10,442 bases of DNA from Propionibacteriaceae bacterium (GCA_003158895.1 PMLO01000092.1:1-10442), one strand, 5' to 3'; counted from the stretch's first letter, positions 1 to 7,454 are shown. Made by a program: numbers and translations. The notes: generated from the letters alone by a model not told the origin.

Positions 1-618
1 CCGCTCGAGCAGCGCCTCCAGCGGGACAGCGTCCAGGCGGGCGTAGGCGATCATCATCTGGGCAAGCATGAGCGGCAGCGCGGCGGTGTTCTGGGGCCAC
101 CGGCCCTCCGCATCGAGCTCTCCACACCTCACGCTCGATTCCAGGGCGCGGCTGAACTCACCGTTAAGCGCCAGATTGCCCGCAAGCAGTGCCAGTGCCC
201 GATACCGGCACCCGTCGTTGTCGGCCTCGTCTGCGTAGTCGAGTGCGAGTCGCGCCTGCAGCGTCGCTTGCCTGACCAGGCCACTGGTCATGTACGCCTC
301 TGCGACAGCTGAGTGACAAAGCGATCGCAGCCCCGGTGGAAGTTCGTCGCCACCGGTCCGTGGGAGCCAGAATGCCTCGAAATCGGCCAGATCAACGGTG
401 TCCGCTGCGATTGCCGAGTAGACACGGGACCGAAGAACCGCCGCGCCGATCAGACGCCTCGATCCGGCCGGCAGGGTCGGCACCTTCTTGATGTCGATCG
501 CCAACATGGCATCCAGTGCGGATCGGGAGACGATGGGACGCCCCGGCATGCTGGCAGTCAGGACCTTCACAGCGGCGCTAGTCAGAGATCCCCGCGGCGA
601 CCCAGAGGCCGCGATCAT
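1..618 (-). CDS. Helical-repeat (TPR-like) protein, N-terminal part; possible LuxR-type regulator, partial
   Basis: The minus strand is open from an ATG at 618-616 to the window edge (206 codons), so the C-terminus is missing. The start is set by a GAGGAG ribosome binding site at 632-627, eight bases upstream. The product is Ala/Leu-rich and almost wholly helical in character. From about residue 95 it has alternating short helices of the kind seen in TPR-like arrays, for example around SLCHSAVAEAYMTSGL and YRALALLAGNLALNGEFSRAL. No signal peptide or membrane segment is visible. Actinobacterial LuxR-family regulators often carry such helical arrays ahead of a C-terminal helix-turn-helix, but that domain would lie outside the window, so the regulator role is inference. 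The coding region is well supported by third-position G/C bias; the family is not certain. Confidence 0.62.
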   Translation of the reverse strand, partial: MIAASGSPRGSLTSAAVKVLTASMPGRPIVSRSALDAMLAIDIKKVPTLPAGSRRLIGAAVLRSRVYSAIAADTVDLADFEAFWLPRTGGDELPPGLRSLCHSAVAEAYMTSGLVRQATLQARLALDYADEADNDGCRYRALALLAGNLALNGEFSRALESSVRCGELDAEGRWPQNTAALPLMLAQMMIAYARLDAVPLEALLER

Positions 619-626
619 CGTTCCCG

Positions 627-632
627 CTCCTC
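627..632 (-). promoter_or_regulatory. Ribosome binding site of the left-edge gene
   Basis: GAGGAG on the minus strand lies eight bases upstream of the ATG at 618-616. It is a near-perfect match to the 16S 3' end and decides the start of the left-edge gene. Confidence 0.6.
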
Positions 633-1128
633 AGCAAGGCGGCGTCCGGCGTGCGCCGAACGAGACGGCGAACCGGGATCACGCTGGAAACACACGACCA
701 TGGTCACGAAGCACCACGAGCTTTGGGAGCCCCCCTTACGCCTGACCATAACGCTGCTGTGACACCGCTGTGCGACATCACAACGCCGGATGGCGGCGCT
801 GAAGCCCGCGGTCATGTCGACTGCTGCGTGAAGTAGTCGCCCCTGCTCGGCCGCCGGCGTGCTCCAGAGCTCGTCCGCAAGCAACGCAACAGACCGCGCG
901 GCTGCCCCGCCGGCGCTGGTTAGCAAGCTGTCTGCCACATGAGATGGAGCACAGGAGTGGCGGGAGGGGAACATCCCGCCACCGCTGTGTCCTCCGCACA
1001 CCGCTTGGGGACGGCGGCTCGGAGCTCCATGGCCATGGCAGTCACCAAGTCGATCAGCACTGATGAGCATCAGACTCACCGATAGGCCGTTTTCACCCGT
1101 CACTTCACTCTGCCCGCCCAAAGGCACG
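633..1128. other. About 500 bases without a convincing gene
   Basis: This separates two minus-strand genes. On the minus strand, 940-744 is open, reasonably G/C-biased at third positions and reads like helical protein (ALLADELWSTPAAEQGRLLH). It has no supported start or ribosome binding site, continues into obviously non-coding sequence, and matches no family I recognise. It may be a decayed gene fragment. I see no terminator, RNA gene or clear promoter here. Confidence 0.35.
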
Positions 1129-1437
1129 TCAGTCCCCACTAGCCAACAACACCAAGTCCCCACCGGGAACGTGCCAAACCATCCTCGGTATTGCCACGGG
1201 CTCGTCCAGACCTGACCCCATCGAAGCGAGCGTCGGGCTCGAGGGTTCGACTTGCCCGGTCGTCGCGGTCCCGTCAGTGCAGACTGCGTTGACCTGGGAC
1301 GCCGCACCCGCCGAGCGGGGGCCTGCGAAGTACCGGGCCTGGGTGAGTCTCAGCGGCGCATACAGCAGTGTCACCGTCGTGACGATCGCCAGAGGAGGAA
1401 TGATCCAGCCAAGGTCATGGCGGGTTCGTCGGTTCAC
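1129..1437 (-). CDS. Small single-span membrane protein of unknown function
   Basis: The product has 102 residues if started at GTG 1437-1435. That start is preferred because a GGAAGG ribosome binding site lies just upstream; the frame is open further to 1491 without a better start. The N-terminus is basic (NRRTRH), followed by one hydrophobic segment at about residues 10-30 (WIIPPLAIVTTVTLLYAPL), then a soluble region rich in Ala, Thr, Ser and Pro. This predicts a membrane anchor with the C-terminal domain outside the cytosol. Third positions are strongly G/C in the first two thirds and weaker near the end, so the C-terminus may be truncated or altered. No family is recognised. The region downstream on this strand is empty, and the gene lies back-to-back with the broken two-span gene at 1657-1830. 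Confidence 0.5.
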   Translation of the reverse strand: MNRRTRHDLGWIIPPLAIVTTVTLLYAPLRLTQARYFAGPRSAGAASQVNAVCTDGTATTGQVEPSSPTLASMGSGLDEPVAIPRMVWHVPGGDLVLLASGD

Positions 1438-1573
1438 GTTGTCGTTCCTTCCGGGTCGCCCCCCGAGGGCCCGGCGGTTCGGGTCCGCCACAAAACAAGA
1501 CGTCCCCGAGTAAGGAAGCTGACGCTGGCGGTCTGCTCGGTCTTGCCCCAGGCGCTCCGAGACATTGGCACGA

Positions 1574-1591
1574 CCTGAAATTGGGTTCAGG
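1574..1591. repeat. Short inverted repeat
   Basis: CCTGAA and TTCAGG are separated by six bases. The repeat lies between the divergent small membrane gene (minus) and the decayed two-span gene (plus). It could be an operator or a weak hairpin; at 6 bp per arm it may be chance. Confidence 0.3.
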
Positions 1592-1656
1592 CCAGCCCAC
1601 GCGCGGTGTCGACTGAGGGCTCGACCTGGACGTCATCCGGCGTTGCCCCGCGACGC

Positions 1657-1830
1657 ATGATTGCGGCCCACTTCGCCGCGAAGAGAGCAACTGCGCTCGA
1701 GCTCAGAGAAGCGCCTTACATGCATGCCCCTTCGGATCACACTCGCCGTCGCGGTCATGCTGTTCACCCTCCTCGGCGTCGCCTCGTCGCTCTTGACGCC
1801 TGTCGACGACGCTGAAAACGAGGCCATAGC
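1657..1830 (+). pseudogene. Frameshifted copy of a two-span (CD225/dispanin-like) small membrane protein
   Basis: Two overlapping plus-strand frames together reproduce the second half of the intact protein encoded at 5514-5765. The first frame gives IAAHFAAKRATALELREAPY, against IPAHFAAKKAAELGLHGTRY in the intact gene. The second gives RITLAVAVMLFTLLGV, against RITLGVVTALIVLLGI. I count about 22 identities over 45 aligned residues. The switch falls in the C-run at 1727-1730 and fits a one-base insertion. The region matching the first membrane helix is missing upstream, so the N-terminus is also lost. Sequence after about 1810 has no counterpart in the intact copy. This is a diverged paralogue that has decayed, not a recent duplicate. 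Confidence 0.6.
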
Positions 1831-2234
1831 GTCGCATTGGCCTCATATCGGGGCGTCGTCGACAGACGCCTGCGTACCTCGCTGGATCGAAGACCTGCAG
1901 CAGACCATTCGAGGACGCTTGAGATGGGTTTCGACAGGATTCAGCGCAAGCTCGTTCAGGCCTAGTCGCGGGCAACGCCGAAGCACTCAGGCTTTCGCTG
2001 AGCGGACGCCATCGCCCTGATCGAACTGGCGGAAGAGGGGTCCCCGGTCTCGCCGCTCGGCCGTAGTCCGCGACCGAGGACCAGAGGGTTGGTTGGGGGG
2101 GGCCGAGGGCTTCCCAGTGGACCAGCCTGTGCGGATTCGAACCGACGCCCTCGTGAAAGCCACTGCGGGATCGCCTCCAGCACGTGGGTGCTCGGCCAGT
2201 CCTGGGTTGACAGTCGGCGGGCTCGCAGGTCCTA
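1831..2234. other. No gene seen; contains a tRNA T-arm-like motif
   Basis: About 400 bases with no frame I can defend. On the minus strand, 2143-2133 reads GGTTCGAATCC, the conserved tRNA T-loop signature. The T-stem beyond the two inner G-C pairs does not close, and no acceptor, D or anticodon arms can be folded around it. A second hairpin (AGCAC/GTGCT on the minus strand) lies upstream. At most this is a degenerate tRNA relic. Confidence 0.35.
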
Positions 2235-2815
2235 TCGAGCGAGACATCGGAGGATGCCGACCCCAAGCCGTCGCCAGATCATCATGGACGGGCCACGGGG
2301 CTCCGGATCTCAGCCTCCGACTCGACTGGGCCCACGGTTCCGGGCCGCTTATGGCCGACGGCTTGCGGGCCGCCGACTGCACTTCAGCGACTCGCCTAGG
2401 AAGCCCCGCTCAGCGACGGCAGAAACCAGGAAGTCGAGGATCGCGACCAACCTGGTGCGTCGGATCTCGGGGAGAATTCCGAAGGGTGGGCCGACCTCCT
2501 GGCCGTGGACGATGACGTCTGTCAGCGGCGCGATCGACCCCAGACTAGGCGGTGTGAAGTGGCCGTTAGCATGGGTGCGCAGCAATCCGATCATCTCGCT
2601 GGCGAACTTAACGTGCCATTGCGGGTCAGGGCCCGGTTCGCGTGGGCGAAGTTGCCGCGGGCCTTGGCCATCTCCAGCATCACCGTACCCACGCCCGTGA
2701 CCAGCGGGACGACCAGATGCGCCTGCGCCGTCCAGCCATCACACAAACTCGGCGTCGCCAGCTGGTGTGCGCTGGAAGTGTCGCGGCCGCGCCCGCCGCC
2801 GGCCGAGCGTCATCA
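2235..2815 (-). pseudogene. Broken mycothiol-dependent maleylpyruvate isomerase-family (MDMPI/TIGR03083, DinB-like) gene
   Basis: The minus strand carries family blocks in the correct order but in different frames. First, about 2760-2630, comes ATPSLCDGWTAQAHLVVPL, the family's N-terminal signature (TPSLCxGWT followed by the region with the first metal His). It is followed by MLEMAKARGNFAHANRAL. That frame stops at 2591. A second frame from about 2600 to 2350 gives LLRTHANGHFTPPSLGSIAP, then LTDVIVHGQEVGPPFGI (the family's LxDxxxHGQD block), then LDFLVSAVAERGF. A third frame near 2300-2260 gives EIRSPVARP, resembling the C-terminal block. There is no in-frame start, because a stop lies just upstream of the first block. 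Members are DinB-fold enzymes that use mycothiol and a divalent metal. With at least two frame shifts this copy is inactive. Confidence 0.65.
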
Positions 2816-3306
2816 CCGCCGAGATGCTCGACGACCCCGACATCGAGGCCACGCGCCACATCCAGGACTGCGAGCACTGCTCCGCCGGATGGCGGCGGTC
2901 CCTGCTTCTGATGAATGCCGGAGGTGGGTGGCCTGCCTGGTCCTGGTAGCCGCCGCATCATCGTCCTCGCAGCCCCAGCATCACCCGCCGAACCATCCGA
3001 CCAGACCGGGCCCAGACAGGGGGAATTGACGGCGCCCGTCCAGCCGGCAGGTTCACCCGAGCCCGGGTCATCCTCGGAGTCACGGCGACGTGATCGGTGC
3101 AGGGTTGATCGTCCGGTTCATCCTGGCCGCGCTCGGCTTCATCCGGCTCCGCCTCCCGACCGGATGACTCTCGCCTGGCTTTAGCAACCACCAAGCCAGC
3201 CTGCGAGAGAAGGGCACGAACGGCCCGCGTCAGACTCCGGTTCGCAGATCGTTAATTCAAAGTACGAGCGCTCCCCCACCAAGACCATCCGCCCAAGGGG
3301 CAATCG
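2816..3306. other. Mostly non-coding stretch with two short coding-like fragments
   Basis: On the plus strand, 2823-2949 (ATG start, 41 codons) begins MLDDPDIEATRHIQDCEHCS, a coding-like stretch with an HxxxCxxC motif. There is no clear ribosome binding site, and the tail becomes low quality after about residue 28. Further on, 3091-3165 encodes a hydrophobic stretch (VIGAGLIVRFILAALGF) in a third frame. These may be pieces of decayed genes; I cannot assign either. The last 120 bases before 3307 should hold the promoter of the central block, but I see no convincing -35/-10 pair. Confidence 0.35.
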
Positions 3307-4080
3307 ATGACCCGAAGCATGATTCACCCATCCACCGGCCGCGTGGTGACCCGCGATGCCTATCAGGCCATCACGACCGAGGCCCTGCTTGCTGAATGCC
3401 GCGCCCTCGAAACCTCCTATGAGGCAGTCCATGCGCAAGACCCGGGCGCCGACGTGACGGTCTACGAATCGATCCTCAGCACAGTGACCGAAGTTCTCGC
3501 CACGCGGGTCGAGGCGGGCGACCCGCTTGCCGCGGCCTGGTACAACGCGTATGACAATGACGATGACACCGACTCCGAGACCCGCATGTGGGCAGACGAA
3601 CCACAGCAGCCGGGTCGCGCCGCGAGCCCAGCAGATGTGGCCCAGGAACGCGAATTCGAGACGTGGGGCGGCCTGGCCGCGCTCATGTCGTCGCTCGGGT
3701 CAGACCACATCATCAAGAGCGAGCCCGCACACCACCGGATACTGAAGGAGACTCAAGTCGTCCGGCTCACGGTGTACCGGATCGGCCGATACTATGCGGC
3801 ATCCGTGGCTGGCCGGCTCCCGGTCGTGCCGTCAACGGCGATCGTGCGTCAGGTCGACGTCACCGCCCCCCGACTCGTCGACGCGGCCGCCGCCGCGGTG
3901 CGTGAGTACGTCCCGCTAGATCGAATCGAGCAGCTGATCGCCTCCCTGGGCAAGGCATTCGCCATCACCCCGAAAACGGGGTTCACGAGCGTCACCAACA
4001 TTCCGACCCGACTGGCCTTCCTGGCCGTCTGGCCGAATGTTGACGGCGCCGGCCAATTGGCCCCGGAAGCGGACTGGTAG
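3307..4080 (+). CDS. Unrecognised soluble protein, first gene of the sortase block
   Basis: The product has 257 residues. The ATG at 3307 is preceded by AAGGGG with six bases of spacing, which supports this start. There is no signal peptide or membrane segment. Layout: a helical N-terminal region (about 16-80), an acidic, probably disordered linker (about 82-110, with YDNDDDTDSE), and a second domain (about 115-235) with beta-like segments (VVRLTVYRIGRYYAASVAG) and an Ala-rich helix (VDAAAAAVREYV). Codon use has strong third-position G/C, so it is clearly coding. I recognise no family or catalytic motif. It lies 131 bases before the next gene on the same strand and may be co-transcribed with the sortase block. 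A cytosolic partner or structural role is possible but unproven. Confidence 0.75.
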   Translation: MTRSMIHPSTGRVVTRDAYQAITTEALLAECRALETSYEAVHAQDPGADVTVYESILSTVTEVLATRVEAGDPLAAAWYNAYDNDDDTDSETRMWADEPQQPGRAASPADVAQEREFETWGGLAALMSSLGSDHIIKSEPAHHRILKETQVVRLTVYRIGRYYAASVAGRLPVVPSTAIVRQVDVTAPRLVDAAAAAVREYVPLDRIEQLIASLGKAFAITPKTGFTSVTNIPTRLAFLAVWPNVDGAGQLAPEADW

Positions 4081-4133
4081 TCGTCCGCCCAGCCGGAACC
4101 GTGACCTCTCGTCCCCCGGCGCCTCGGACGTGT

Positions 4134-4140
4134 GAGGAGG
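4134..4140 (+). promoter_or_regulatory. Orphan Shine-Dalgarno-like GAGGAGG
   Basis: GAGGAGG here is a near-ideal ribosome binding site, but no ATG, GTG or TTG follows within 15 bases. The frame spaced seven bases after it (GCG at 4148) stays open to TGA at 4220-4222, two bases before the ATG at 4224. A short leader peptide that has lost its start codon would fit. So would coincidence. Confidence 0.25.
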
Positions 4141-4211
4141 ACTGCTCGCGTTCCCGTCAGGTTCTGGCGACCGGACCGTAAACATCAACGACATCGATAC
4201 CCGAGAGGCGA

Positions 4212-4604
4212 ATGGAGCCTGACATGTGTCATAGGGGGATGCTGCGTACCAAGTTCGACGACGGCGATGCGGCTGCAATCGTCGCGATGCAGATCGAGGA
4301 CGGCCCCCTGACAGTAATGGCCGCTCACCCCCTCGAGGTCGCACAGTTCGCGTTGATCCTCATCGATGAGGCACGCGCACGCGGCTCACACCCAGCAGAC
4401 CAGCACGCGGTCGCTCGCCACCTCGACACGAGCAACCAGTCGGTCACTGTCGACGTGCGCGTCAACCAAGCGACCGTCGGTTCGCACCAACTGCCTGGGT
4501 CGTTGCTGGAGCCCGTCGTCGGCGAAACCATGGTTCCCTTCCTCACTCGAGTGGTCCGAATCATGCTCAGCCTGTACCAGACCCCCAACGGTCTCCCAGG
4601 ATGA
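4212..4604 (+). CDS. Unrecognised small soluble protein
   Basis: The product has 130 residues from ATG 4212. A start at ATG 4224 (126 residues, MCHRGMLRTKFDD) is equally or more likely, because GGAG at 4214-4217 sits six bases upstream of it. The ATG at 4212 has only a closely spaced AGAGG. The protein has no membrane segment. It contains a beta-like half (DGPLTVMAAHPLEVAQFALIL), a middle segment (SVTVDVRVNQATVGS), and a C-terminal helix (ETMVPFLTRVVRIMLSLY). Its TGA stop at 4602-4604 overlaps an ATG at 4601, which is the upstream alternative start of the sortase. This ATGA arrangement is typical of translational coupling and ties the two genes into one operon. The family is not recognised. 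Confidence 0.62.
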   Translation: MEPDMCHRGMLRTKFDDGDAAAIVAMQIEDGPLTVMAAHPLEVAQFALILIDEARARGSHPADQHAVARHLDTSNQSVTVDVRVNQATVGSHQLPGSLLEPVVGETMVPFLTRVVRIMLSLYQTPNGLPG

Positions 4605-4705
4605 ACCCGGCCACGAACAACACTCCGGGGCACATCTCGTCAGAAACCGCCCGCTCGATCGTCCTCCATATGCAACCTCAACAAGGGGCCAAAGAGGAGA
4701 GCGAC

Positions 4706-5482
4706 GTGAACCATAGGGTCCCCGACCGAGCATTTCCGGATAGATCTGAACCCCAGCGGCGATCGCGGCCTCGGCGAGCACAGCGACGCGGGCCACGCAT
4801 CCTCACTGTCACCGGCGTGGTCCTGATCGGGATCGGGGTGTCGTCGTTGGGCTGGATCGGCTACCAGTATTTCGGCACAAACGTCCCGGCCCAGGCTGCA
4901 GCACGCGCCGAAGTGTCCGCTCTAGAAAGCGAGTGGAACAACGGTACCGGGCCGGACCTGCCGAGTTCCTCACCGGCGAGCCCGACTTCAGCTTCGGCCC
5001 CCAGCACCACCGCTGCTCGGTACACACAGGCCCAGCTCGACCAGGCGATGGCGATTCTGACGATCCCAGTGTTCGGGCCCGACTACAAGGAGCCGATACT
5101 GGTCGGCACCAGCGAAGACATCCTCGGCCGCGGGGTCGGGTGGTACGACACCACGCAACTGCCGGGCCAGATCGGGAACTTCGCCATCGCGGGACACCGA
5201 ATCACCCACGGCGAACCCTTCGCGCGGCTCCTCGAACTCAAAGTCGGCGACCAGGTGATCGTGGAAACCAAACGCTTCGTCTACACCTACGTGATCGATT
5301 CCCCGGCCACCAGTCTGACCGTGCCCGATACCGACACCTCAGCCCTGGACCCGGTACCGCAGACGCCCGGAGTCACCCCGACCCAGGCACGGATCACGCT
5401 CACCACCTGCCGCGACTTGTTCCACTCCCCGACGCGCTCGATCGCCTTCGGCCACCTGACCAGCACCAGTCCCCGCAACTAG
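4706..5482 (+). CDS. Class E-type sortase (membrane-anchored transpeptidase)
   Basis: Sortases cut a sorting motif in secreted proteins and join the new carboxyl end to the cell wall or another acceptor. From GTG 4706 the product has 258 residues. It has a basic N-terminus, one membrane segment (about 32-52, ILTVTGVVLIGIGVSSLGWI), an extracytoplasmic Ser/Thr/Pro linker (about 80-105), then the sortase domain (about 115-252). Catalytic residues are visible: His164 in IAGHR, Cys235 in TLTTC, Arg244 in PTRSIAFGHL. The GWYDTTQLPGQIGNFAIAGH block matches actinobacterial class E sortases. GTG 4706 is chosen because GAGGAG lies at 4694-4699; an in-frame ATG at 4601, overlapping the previous stop, would add 35 residues. 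No substrate with an obvious sorting signal is visible in the window. Activity is expected on the outer membrane face. Confidence 0.9.
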   Translation: MNHRVPDRAFPDRSEPQRRSRPRRAQRRGPRILTVTGVVLIGIGVSSLGWIGYQYFGTNVPAQAAARAEVSALESEWNNGTGPDLPSSSPASPTSASAPSTTAARYTQAQLDQAMAILTIPVFGPDYKEPILVGTSEDILGRGVGWYDTTQLPGQIGNFAIAGHRITHGEPFARLLELKVGDQVIVETKRFVYTYVIDSPATSLTVPDTDTSALDPVPQTPGVTPTQARITLTTCRDLFHSPTRSIAFGHLTSTSPRN

Positions 5483-5513
5483 AACCCCTTCGCCTGAGAG
5501 GCCCCGTAGACCG

Positions 5514-5765
5514 ATGAGCCAAACCCCAGTCCATCGCCGCTCCGCCTCCACCCCTGTGGTCGCTCCATCCCTCGGACCGACGGTCCTCGTCACCTGCCTG
5601 TTTGGTGTGTTCGGGCTGATCCCGGCGCACTTCGCAGCAAAGAAGGCGGCCGAGCTCGGACTTCACGGGACGCGGTACCACGAAGCGTTCCGCATCACCC
5701 TCGGAGTCGTGACTGCCCTGATCGTCCTGCTGGGCATCTGCTGCTCCATCGCAACGACGCAGTAA
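5514..5765 (+). CDS. Small two-span membrane protein, CD225/dispanin-like
   Basis: The product has 83 residues, starting 31 bases after the sortase stop. GAGAGG at 5496-5501 gives a rather long spacing to the ATG. There are two hydrophobic segments, at about 21-40 (GPTVLVTCLFGVFGLIPAHF) and 60-80 (RITLGVVTALIVLLGI). They are joined by a short basic loop (AAKKAAELGLHGTRYHEA) in which a Gly and a Tyr/Glu/Ala cluster resemble the loop of CD225-type proteins. Actinobacterial members are small, often found near envelope genes, and of mostly unknown function. The assignment is by pattern only and needs a profile search. A decayed relative lies at 1657-1830, so this gene type occurs twice in the window. 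Co-transcription with the sortase is likely from the spacing and strand. Confidence 0.72.
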   Translation: MSQTPVHRRSASTPVVAPSLGPTVLVTCLFGVFGLIPAHFAAKKAAELGLHGTRYHEAFRITLGVVTALIVLLGICCSIATTQ

Positions 5766-5810
5766 GCCCACCACAAGCCAGACCATCCACACCCCGAGAG
5801 GACCCCCAGC

Positions 5811-6155
5811 ATGACCGGACGCCCCCGAGACGCCCACCACAGGCACGCCATCCAGGGAACCTACGACCCTGCCGCAGGGACCGCCGAATACCTGGCGGCC
5901 CCCGCCACCCGGGCGACGGTCGAGTTGATGCCTGAACCCTGCGGGGCCCGCGCAGGATCCGCTCAATGCCGATGCGTCCCGTTGAGGATCGTGAGCGCAG
6001 CCGACTTCAACCGCGGCGTCCTCAACTTGACCGCAAACATCAGATCCCACGCCAGGATACTCGTCGACGTCCAAGTAACCACGTTCCCCCCATCTCTTAG
6101 CCCTGTGAGGAGTCACCATGGCGGCGCGCCGGGGACTGTCGCAGTAAAGGTGTAA
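5811..6155 (+). CDS. Unrecognised small protein whose 3' end was altered by the IS256-family insertion
   Basis: The product has 114 residues. The ATG at 5811 follows GAGAGG at 5794-5799, the same leader motif as in the gene before it. The first 85 or so codons have strong third-position G/C (for example TYDPAAGTAEYLAAP), and the bias fades after about 6070. There is no membrane segment or known motif. The last seven residues (GTVAVKV) and the stop come from the left end of the inserted element. Joining 6131 to 7580 shows that before insertion the frame ended with PR and a TAG at 7586-7588. The original frame would have overlapped the start of the downstream membrane gene (ATG 6118) by about 40 bases, which is unusual. 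The true end may have been earlier, before a small frame slip near 6077. Confidence 0.5.
   Translation: MTGRPRDAHHRHAIQGTYDPAAGTAEYLAAPATRATVELMPEPCGARAGSAQCRCVPLRIVSAADFNRGVLNLTANIRSHARILVDVQVTTFPPSLSPVRSHHGGAPGTVAVKV
6107..6120 (+). promoter_or_regulatory. Original ribosome binding site and start codon of the interrupted membrane gene
   Basis: GAGGAG at 6107-6112 is followed, five bases later, by ATG at 6118-6120. If the element at 6132-7571 and one copy of its 8-bp duplication are removed, this ATG reads MAARRPDSDLALLEKAK without interruption into the frame continuing at 7580. After insertion the ATG reads only MAARRGLSQ and stops at 6145-6147 inside the left inverted repeat. Confidence 0.8.
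6124..6131. repeat. Target-site duplication, left copy
   Basis: GCGCGCCG directly abuts the left inverted repeat and is repeated exactly at 7572-7579. Eight bases is the usual duplication size for IS256-family elements. Confidence 0.9.
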
Positions 6156-6160
6156 GTGGC
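6132..6160 (+). repeat. Left terminal inverted repeat of the IS256-family element
   Basis: Pairs with 7543-7571 at 24 of 29 positions. The stop codons of both truncated host frames (6145-6147 and 6153-6155) lie inside it. Confidence 0.9.
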
Positions 6161-6191
6161 TCTACCGCCCGGATGGGCAGGAGGAGTCGTG

Positions 6192-7454
6192 ATGACCAAG
6201 ACACTGGATGGTGTGGAACCACGAGATGAGGAGCCGCTCGTCCCGGCGCCGGAGGTGCTGGACGAGGCGGGATTGCTGGAGACCGGGCTGAGTCCGGATG
6301 AGGTTGCGATGGTCGCCGGCCTGGTCCGCAAGGCCCGGGACCAGGGGCTGGCGCTGACCGGTCCGGGCGGGTTGTTGAAGTCGCTGACGAAGACGGTCCT
6401 GGAGACCGCCCTGGAGGAAGAACTCAGCGAGCATCTGGGCTACGACAAGCACGACCCGGTCGGTCGGAACCTAGGCAACTCGCGTAACGGCTACCGGTCG
6501 AAGACGGTCGTCACCGACGCCTCCGGCGAGGTCCAGATCGCGGTCCCGAGGGACCGGGACGGCAGCTTCGAGCCGCAGATCGTCGGCAAGCGGCAGCGCC
6601 GGCTGACCGACCTGGACCAGCTCGTGATCAGCCTGTTCGCCAAGGGCCTGACGACCGGCGAGATCTCGGCGCATCTGATGGAGGTCTACGGCGCCTCGAT
6701 CTCGAAGGACACCGTGTCGCGGATCACCGACAAGATCGTCGACGAGATGACCAGCTGGTGGAGCCGGCCGTTGGAGAAGGTCTACGCGGCGGTGTTCATC
6801 GACGCGATCGTGGTCAAGGTCCGTGACACCCAGGTCGCCAACCAGCCCTACTACGCCGCGATCGGCGTCGACCTCGACGGGCACCGTGACATCCTCGGGA
6901 TCTGGCCCGGCGCCGGTGGCGGGGAATCGGCGAAGTTCTGGCTGGCAGTGCTGACCGATCTGAAGAACCGCGGCGTCACCGACGTCTTCTTCCTGGTCTG
7001 CGACGGCCTCAAGGGCCTGCCCGACAGTGTCACCGCAGTCTTCCCGCAGGCCACGGTCCAGACCTGCATCATCCATCTGATCCGCAACACCTTCCGGTAT
7101 GCCTCCCGCAAGTACTGGGACCAGATCAGCCGGGAGCTGAAACCGGTCTACTCGGCGCCCACGATCGCTGCGGCCGAGCAGGCCCGTGACGAGTTCCTCG
7201 AGCAGTGGGGCCGGGCCTGCCCGGCGATCCGGACCCTGTGGATGAACGCCTGGGCCGAGTTCGTGCCGTTCCTCGACTACGACCTCGAGATCCGCAAGGT
7301 CCTGTGCTCGACGAACGCGATCGAGTCGCTGAACGCGAGGTTCCGGCGCGCGGTCAGAGCCCGCGGCCACTTCCCGACCGAGCAGGCAGCCATGAAGACG
7401 CTCTACCTGGTCGTGCGGTCCCTTGACCCCAAAGGCACCGGCCAGACACGCTAG
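6192..7454 (+). CDS. IS256-family (Mutator-type) transposase, C-terminally truncated by an amber codon
   Basis: A DDE transposase that moves the surrounding element. It has 420 residues from ATG 6192, chosen because GGAGGAG lies at 6180-6186; the in-frame GTG at 6156 has no such site. Visible landmarks: N-terminal helical DNA-binding region with LEEELSEHLGY and RNGYRSKTV; helix-turn-helix-like KGLTTGEISAHLMEVYG (about 151-167); catalytic Asp204 in FIDAI, Asp271 in LVCDGLKG, and Glu378 in NAIESLNARFRR; the C-x2-H motif at 292-295 (TCIIH). The frame stops at TAG 7452-7454, directly before codons reading TMRWKPALNAFAITFADRMP and a second TAG at 7530-7532. Family members continue through this block, usually with Trp at the stop position, so a TGG-to-TAG change is likely. 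Full length would be 446. The loss includes a conserved C-terminal block and probably weakens or abolishes activity. Confidence 0.93.
   Translation: MTKTLDGVEPRDEEPLVPAPEVLDEAGLLETGLSPDEVAMVAGLVRKARDQGLALTGPGGLLKSLTKTVLETALEEELSEHLGYDKHDPVGRNLGNSRNGYRSKTVVTDASGEVQIAVPRDRDGSFEPQIVGKRQRRLTDLDQLVISLFAKGLTTGEISAHLMEVYGASISKDTVSRITDKIVDEMTSWWSRPLEKVYAAVFIDAIVVKVRDTQVANQPYYAAIGVDLDGHRDILGIWPGAGGGESAKFWLAVLTDLKNRGVTDVFFLVCDGLKGLPDSVTAVFPQATVQTCIIHLIRNTFRYASRKYWDQISRELKPVYSAPTIAAAEQARDEFLEQWGRACPAIRTLWMNAWAEFVPFLDYDLEIRKVLCSTNAIESLNARFRRAVRARGHFPTEQAAMKTLYLVVRSLDPKGTGQTR

Noticed and set aside
615..1307. 230-codon minus-strand frame
   Set aside because: It overlaps the 1129-1437 gene in another frame and the start of the left-edge gene. 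Composition is Arg/Ser/Gly-rich and no ribosome binding site is present.
1129..1437. N-terminal remnant of a second sortase
   Set aside because: The basic tail, one membrane span and Ser/Thr/Pro stretch resemble the sortase N-terminus only in general layout. No sortase catalytic motif follows.
1703..2266. 187-codon minus-strand frame
   Set aside because: Antisense of the decayed two-span gene and unassigned sequence; Arg/Pro/Ser-rich with no start signal.
2089..2700. 203-codon plus-strand frame
   Set aside because: It runs antisense through the MDMPI-family remnant and is Arg/Ser/Pro-rich, as expected of a shadow.
4933..5517. 194-codon plus-strand frame inside the sortase gene
   Set aside because: It is an alternative frame of the sortase, which carries all catalytic residues in its own frame.
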